From Streptomyces sp. WMMB 322 (GTDB taxonomy: Bacteria; Actinomycetota; Actinomycetes; Streptomycetales; Streptomycetaceae), in NCBI RefSeq assembly GCF_900090145.1, contig NZ_FMHI01000005.1:310001-374000 (forward strand): 64,000 bases of DNA. The letters are read 5' to 3'. A program made the position numbers and the translations under genes. Positions 52,987 to 64,000 of the stretch are shown piece after piece; positions within the stretch are counted from its first letter, which is position 1, and the number at the start of each line of letters is the position of its first letter. Under the pieces are notes generated by a model. That model was not told the DNA's origin. It saw only the letters and a list, made by a program, of their open reading frames with translations, and searched no databases.

Positions 52987-53024
52987 CAGAGGGCGACCGC
53001 CCCGGTAGGGACGGCCGCCCTCTG
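52987..53024 (-). terminator. rpoBC terminator
   Basis: A 13-bp stem with one G-T pair: CAGAGGGCGACCG (52987-52999) and CGGCCGCCCTCTG (53012-53024), loop 12 nt, 21 nt after the rpoC stop codon. Confidence 0.85.
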
Positions 53025-53045
53025 TAGCAGAGCTATGACTTCAGG

Positions 53046-56945
<3,900 letters not shown>

Positions 56946-57070
56946 TCTCGTCAATCCCTCTCAGGGTTGTGTCGATGAATGGTCTGAGCGGGGTTTGGAG
57001 GGTCACCTCCAGGCCCCCAGGGCCGAGGGGGAGGCCGGAACGCCTGGCGAACGCGTCCCGGCCAGACCCG

Positions 57071-60556
<3,486 letters not shown>

Positions 60557-61016
60557 GAGGGGGTCCTTCCGAGGGCTCGGACTCTCTGCGCGCATACCGG
60601 TGCCCCTGGCGACGGGCAGGGAGCAGCTAACAGGCAGCGCAAAGGGTCAGTGTAGCCTCAAGGCCCACTGATGTCCAGAGCAGATTTCCGGGACCGGGTA
60701 CGGTCCCGGTCTCCGCCTCCAGCCGGTGGCAATCTCTCCTCCGGGAGGACCCTGTCCTTCGTTCCCTCCGGGAGGGCCCCCTAGTTGTTCATCTCCGCCG
60801 CGGCCCGTCCGGACGGCCTCGGTACGTCAGGACGGAACGGGCTTGCCGCAACACTTCCCGCTTCGTTCTCGATCCATGCCTCGGAACCCGGATCGATGCG
60901 AACGGCGCGTCCAGAGAATTACGTGCTGAGTGGCGTTCGTCAAGGGCCCCTCGGCGGCGGAGATCACGATACCGGCCGGTTCCGAGGGGGGACGGAACCG
61001 CTTCAGAGACGCCGAA
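60557..61016 (-). promoter_or_regulatory. rpoB leader and promoter region
   Basis: About 460 bp without a gene between rplL and rpoB. It contains a 9-bp hairpin CCGGGACCG/CGGTCCCGG (60688-60709) and two palindromes, CCTCCGGGAGG at 60738 and CCCTCCGGGAGGG at 60764, upstream of rpoB in its transcript. rpoB thus probably has its own promoter as well as readthrough from rplJL. Confidence 0.55.
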
Positions 61017-61044
61017 GGGCGACCACCCGGCTGGGTGATCGCCC
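61017..61044 (-). terminator. Terminator/attenuator after rplL
   Basis: A 12-bp stem with one G-T pair: GGGCGACCACCC (61017-61028) and GGGTGATCGCCC (61033-61044) with a 4-nt loop, about 30 nt past rplL. A smaller dyad GGGGTC/GACCCC precedes it. Partial termination here would set the ratio of L7/L12 to RNA polymerase. Confidence 0.8.
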
Positions 61045-61073
61045 CTGGCTGAGGGGTCATGAGACCCCGGTGA

Positions 61074-61463
61074 TCACTTGACCTCGACGGAGGCGCCGGC
61101 GCCCTCGAGGGACTCCTTCGCCTTCTCCGCGGCGTCCTTCGCGACCTTCTCGAGGACGGGCTTCGGGGTGCTGTCCACGAGCTCCTTGGCCTCCTTCAGA
61201 CCCAGCGAGGTCAGCTCGCGCACGACCTTGATGACCTGGATCTTCTTGTCGCCGGCGCCGGTGAGGACGACGTCGAACTCGTCCTGCTCCTCGGCCTCCT
61301 CGGCGGCGCCGCCGCCCTGACCCGGGGCGGCAACGGCGACGGCGGCCGGGGCGGCGGCCTCGACGTCGAACTTCTCCTCGAACGCCTTCACGAACTCGGA
61401 GAGCTCGATGAGGGTCATGTCACTGAACTGCTCGAGCAGCTCGTCCTGGCTGAGCTTCGCCAT
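61074..61463 (-). CDS. rplL: 50S ribosomal protein L7/L12
   Basis: 129 residues: dimerising N-terminus ([29 protein letters not shown]), an Ala/Gly-rich hinge, and the factor-binding C-terminal domain ([30 protein letters not shown]). 117 nt after rplJ. Confidence 0.99.
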   Translation of the reverse strand: MAKLSQDELLEQFSDMTLIELSEFVKAFEEKFDVEAAAPAAVAVAAPGQGGGAAEEAEEQDEFDVVLTGAGDKKIQVIKVVRELTSLGLKEAKELVDSTPKPVLEKVAKDAAEKAKESLEGAGASVEVK

Positions 61464-61580
61464 GGTGGCGGTCCTTCCACTAGTCCGGCTGGTGCCGTGT
61501 GTATGTATCGACGGGTTCGTCAGACTCCGAGCCCGCTGCGACCGGGCGCGCGTGCCTGCCCGGCCTCGGCGGGAGCCGAA

Positions 61581-62120
61581 TTACTCGGCACCGCCCTGCT
61601 CGACCTTGCTGCGCAGCGCGTCCGCGGTACGGGCGAACTTCGTCAGCGGGGCCTGGAAGGTCGCCGCGGCCTTCGCCATCGACGCCTTCATGCCGCCGGC
61701 CAGCTTGGCGAGCAGCACCTCGCGGGATTCGAGCGCCGCGAGCTTGTTCAGGTCGGCGGCGCTGTAGAGCGCGCCGTCGACGATGCCGCCCTTGACCACG
61801 AGGGCAGGGTTGTCCTTGGCGAAGTCACGAAGACCCTTCGCCGCCGCGACCGGGTCACCGGTGACGAAGGCGACGGCCGACGAGCCCGTGAAGAACTCGT
61901 CGAGCTCGTTGATCCCGGCCTCGTTGGCCGCGATCTTGGTCAGCGTGTTCTTCACCACGCGGTACTGGGCGTCCTCACCGAGCGAACGGCGCAGCTCCCT
62001 GAGCTGGGCAACCGAAAGCCCCGTGTACGCGGTGACCACTGCGGCGTTGGAGTCACGGAACTTGTTCGTGATCTCCTCAACGGCGGCGATCTTGTCGGGC
62101 GCGACTTGTTCCCTCGCCAT
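61581..62120 (-). CDS. rplJ: 50S ribosomal protein L10
   Basis: 179 residues from [24 protein letters not shown]; base of the L7/L12 stalk, whose C-terminal helix carries the L12 dimers. In other bacteria the L10-L12 complex represses its own leader mRNA. Confidence 0.98.
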   Translation of the reverse strand: MAREQVAPDKIAAVEEITNKFRDSNAAVVTAYTGLSVAQLRELRRSLGEDAQYRVVKNTLTKIAANEAGINELDEFFTGSSAVAFVTGDPVAAAKGLRDFAKDNPALVVKGGIVDGALYSAADLNKLAALESREVLLAKLAGGMKASMAKAAATFQAPLTKFARTADALRSKVEQGGAE

Positions 62121-62176
62121 GAGCCTCGGCCTCCTTCCGGGTGATGAGACCGCTCGGAAGGGGCTGGAACGACGAA

Positions 62177-62203
62177 ACGCCCCTGCGCAGGCGCATGGGG
62201 CGT
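62177..62203 (-). promoter_or_regulatory. Hairpin in the rplJ leader (L10-leader candidate)
   Basis: ACGCCCC and GGGGCGT enclose an inner GCGC dyad, giving a nested hairpin about 60 nt upstream of rplJ. Position and shape fit the autoregulatory L10 leader known in many bacteria; the kink-turn was not verified. Confidence 0.55.
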
Positions 62204-62349
62204 GGCTCGACCGGGACGACATACATCTCCCCGGGAGCTTTCCTCATCACCTACGCGGGTCGCCCGCAGCTAGCGGATCCTTCGGCCGACGTGCCTCTTG
62301 GGTGAGCACGACGACGACCAGCGGTCTTTGGCTTCGTACGAGATTACGC

Positions 62350-62393
62350 GACGGCCCCCTCCTGCACCAAATCCGGTGCCGGAGGGGGCCGTC
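62350..62393 (-). terminator. Terminator of the lipoprotein gene
   Basis: A 13-bp stem (62350-62362 with 62381-62393, arms beginning GACGGCCCCC and GGAGGGGGCC) with an inner TGCACC/GGTGCC-like part, 22 nt past the lipoprotein stop. Confidence 0.85.
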
Positions 62394-62414
62394 CGAAGAC
62401 CCGCCGGTCTGCGC

Positions 62415-63311
62415 TCAGCTTCGGCCGGGCAGCGCGTCCTCGAAGGCGACCGTGTCGGACGCGGGCGGTGCCTCCACGGAGACATCGGTGCCGTAGTCCG
62501 AGTAGTAGACCGTGGAGTCCAGGTCGCCGTTCTTGCCCTTTGCCCGCTCCTGCTTCTTCACGAGCAGGTGGTCGCCGTCGATCCAGACGTCGACCTTCTC
62601 GGTCTTGAAGCCCTGCTGCTCGAGCTGGTCGGCGAGCTGGTCCAGTTCCTTCTCAGTGAGCTTCTTGGACTGCATACGGGCCAGTTCGGCGACCTCGACG
62701 GTGCCGCTGTAGTGCTCGGTCTTCTTGCCCTTGACGGTCTCGGAGCCCACCTTCTTCACCTTGCCGCTGGCCAGGAGCAGATCGACCGAGCGGGCAGGGT
62801 TGTTGTTCTGCATCTGGTCCTTGACCAGCGCGCCCGACGGACCCCCCTGCTTCGCGAGCCTGTCGTAGTCGTACTTCATCCAGTGCTTGCCCTTGCCGGC
62901 CGTGGAGGCGAACTGGTCACCGAGGTTCACGTACATGGCGTCCTCGGTGTAGCGGGCGGGCATCGCCTTGCCGCTCGTCGGAAGGGCACTCGCGCCGGCG
63001 CCCTGCTGCGTGACGGTCATCTCGGCGGTCGTGCCGCCGCCGGACCAGTCGAGCGAGCCCTCGGTCTTCGTGGAGATCTCGCCCTGCGGAGTGCCCTGCG
63101 TCTGGTCGCCCTCCACCTTCGCGGACTGCTTCGCCTCGGTGCTCTTCGACGCCTGCTCCAGCTCGCCGATGGCCATCTGGGCCGGCGAGAGGCCCTCTTC
63201 GTCCTTGGCGCCGCCGCCGGCGTCCGTACCACCGGAGCCGCCGCTGCAGGCAGTGAGACCGGCCGCCATCACAACTCCTGCCGCCATCATGGCGATTCGG
63301 GCATGACGCAT
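62415..63311 (-). CDS. Secreted lipoprotein, LppX/LprG-like
   Basis: 298 residues. A lipoprotein signal peptide ends in LTAC with the lipidated C22. The mature part begins with a Gly/Ser-rich linker and continues as a beta-strand-rich domain (KTEGSLDWSGGGTTAEMTVTQ, AMYVNLGD, GSETVKGKKTEHYSGTVEV, VDVWIDGDHLLVKKQER), a pattern seen in the actinobacterial LppX/LprAFG family that carries lipids. It stands between rplA and rplJ, its usual streptomycete position, and is flanked by terminators on both sides. Confidence 0.88.
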   Translation of the reverse strand: MRHARIAMMAAGVVMAAGLTACSGGSGGTDAGGGAKDEEGLSPAQMAIGELEQASKSTEAKQSAKVEGDQTQGTPQGEISTKTEGSLDWSGGGTTAEMTVTQQGAGASALPTSGKAMPARYTEDAMYVNLGDQFASTAGKGKHWMKYDYDRLAKQGGPSGALVKDQMQNNNPARSVDLLLASGKVKKVGSETVKGKKTEHYSGTVEVAELARMQSKKLTEKELDQLADQLEQQGFKTEKVDVWIDGDHLLVKKQERAKGKNGDLDSTVYYSDYGTDVSVEAPPASDTVAFEDALPGRS

Positions 63312-63390
63312 CTGATTCCCCCAGTTTTTCCACTTGTTGAGCAGTACGCACAGGACCTTATCCCGGGCGGGTGCGCCCCGCGCAACGCAG

Positions 63391-63428
63391 CACCGGGCCC
63401 CGCCCTCCGGGGAGGACGGGGCCCGGTG
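63391..63428 (-). terminator. rplA terminator
   Basis: A 12-bp perfect stem, CACCGGGCCCCG (63391-63402) and CGGGGCCCGGTG (63417-63428), extended inward by CCCTCC/GGAGGA pairing, 34 nt past the rplA stop. Confidence 0.85.
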
Positions 63429-63462
63429 TCCAGTGCGGCCCGCGCGGGTCCGAGCGTGGCGC

Positions 63463-64000
63463 TCAGACGGCGGCGGGGTCCTCCTCGGTGAGGAGGTTGC
63501 GGGTGCGGTTGGGGTCGACAGGGATGCCGGGGCCCATCGTGGTGGCGATGGACGTCTTCTTCACGTACCGGCCCTTGGCCGCCGACGGCTTCAGCCGCTG
63601 GACCTCCTCGATCGCCGCGGCGTAGTTCTCGACGAGCTGCGTGTCGTCGAAGGACGCCTTGCCGATGATGAAGTGGAGGTTGGCGTGCTTGTCGACGCGG
63701 AACTCGATCTTGCCGCCCTTGATGTCGTTGACGGCCTTGGTCACGTCGGGCGTGACGGTGCCGGTCTTCGGGTTCGGCATCAGACCACGCGGACCGAGCA
63801 CGCGGCCGAGGCGGCCGACCTTGCCCATCAGGTCCGGGGTGGCGACGACGGCGTCGAAGTCCAGACGACCGCCTGCGACCTCCTCGATCAGCTCGTCACC
63901 GCCGACGATGTCGGCTCCCGCGGCCTCCGCGGCTGCTGCACGGTCACCGGTCGCGAAGACCAGGACCCGGGCGGTCTTGCCGGTGCCGTGCGGCAGGTTC
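63463..64000 (-). CDS. rplA: 50S ribosomal protein L1 (5' end outside window)
   Basis: The visible 178 codons cover the C-terminal three quarters: [18 protein letters not shown] at the cut, [20 protein letters not shown], the L1 signature, and the C-terminus [18 protein letters not shown]1 holds the E-site stalk. rplK is expected just beyond the window. Confidence 0.99.
   Translation of the reverse strand, partial: NLPHGTGKTARVLVFATGDRAAAAEAAGADIVGGDELIEEVAGGRLDFDAVVATPDLMGKVGRLGRVLGPRGLMPNPKTGTVTPDVTKAVNDIKGGKIEFRVDKHANLHFIIGKASFDDTQLVENYAAAIEEVQRLKPSAAKGRYVKKTSIATTMGPGIPVDPNRTRNLLTEEDPAAV

Noticed and set aside
56946-56954. Three-codon longer start for rpoC
   Set aside because: It would begin with TTG; GTG at 56943-56945 matches the known protein start and has a ribosome site.
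60557-60595. ATG start for rpoB at 60593-60595
   Set aside because: No ribosome site, and the added residues do not match the family; the TTG with GGAAGGA upstream gives the standard 1161-residue protein.

Overview
The window is high-GC actinobacterial chromosome. Gene content and order point to a Streptomycetaceae member: guaB, a ShbA-type sigma factor, bldM and whiD sit together, followed by the groES-groEL1, tsaBDE, alr, glmM and r-protein/RNA-polymerase clusters in the order known from Streptomyces. BldM and WhiD are sporulation regulators typical of streptomycetes. Nearly all genes lie on the minus strand, so the window runs backwards through one of the most conserved parts of the core genome. 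I saw no insertion sequence, prophage, CRISPR array, rRNA, tRNA or specialised-metabolite cluster.

Layout. 1-3.4 kb: guaB (3' end cut by the window edge), shbA, bldM, and divergent whiD. 3.5-5 kb: a MOSC protein and an SDR oxidoreductase. 5-7.3 kb: groES-groEL1 under a promoter overlapped by one of two CIRCE operators. 7.3-13.5 kb: a methyltransferase, the tRNA t6A genes tsaB-rimI-tsaD, two poorly known genes around a 31-bp tandem repeat, and tsaE. 13.6-22.2 kb: an alpha/beta hydrolase, alr, nnr, acpS, a GlmS-like protein reduced to its glutaminase domain, coaA and glmM; several of these serve cell-wall precursor or coenzyme A supply. 22.6-23.6 kb: rplM-rpsI. 24.7-26.4 kb: a membrane protein and truA. 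26.6-31.7 kb: map, infA, rpmJ, rpsM, rpsK, rpsD, rpoA, rplQ. 31.9-43.8 kb: the S10 and spc clusters (rpsJ to rplO), then secY and adk behind a strong terminator.

44.3-47.5 kb is a short interval with a PLP aminotransferase coupled to a MarR regulator, then panD and a YceI protein. 47.7-52.1 kb is the str operon (rpsL, rpsG, fusA, tuf). 52.4-53 kb carries a DUF1707 membrane protein. 53-60.6 kb is rpoB-rpoC, 61-62.1 kb rplJ-rplL, then a lipoprotein gene and the 3' part of rplA at the window edge.

Together these genes make the translation and transcription machinery, its chaperonin, the t6A tRNA modification system and parts of cell-wall and CoA precursor synthesis. I found no convincing new multi-gene system. 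The best leads are regulatory or small-scale: a near-identical 26-nt hairpin element in the leaders of both the S10 and str operons; two mutually exclusive hairpins in the rpsD-rpoA interval; a truncated GlmS-like protein translationally coupled to acpS; a small His-rich protein with a strong ribosome site whose stop codon lies in a 31-bp tandem repeat; and two substitutions in the rifampicin pocket of RpoB.
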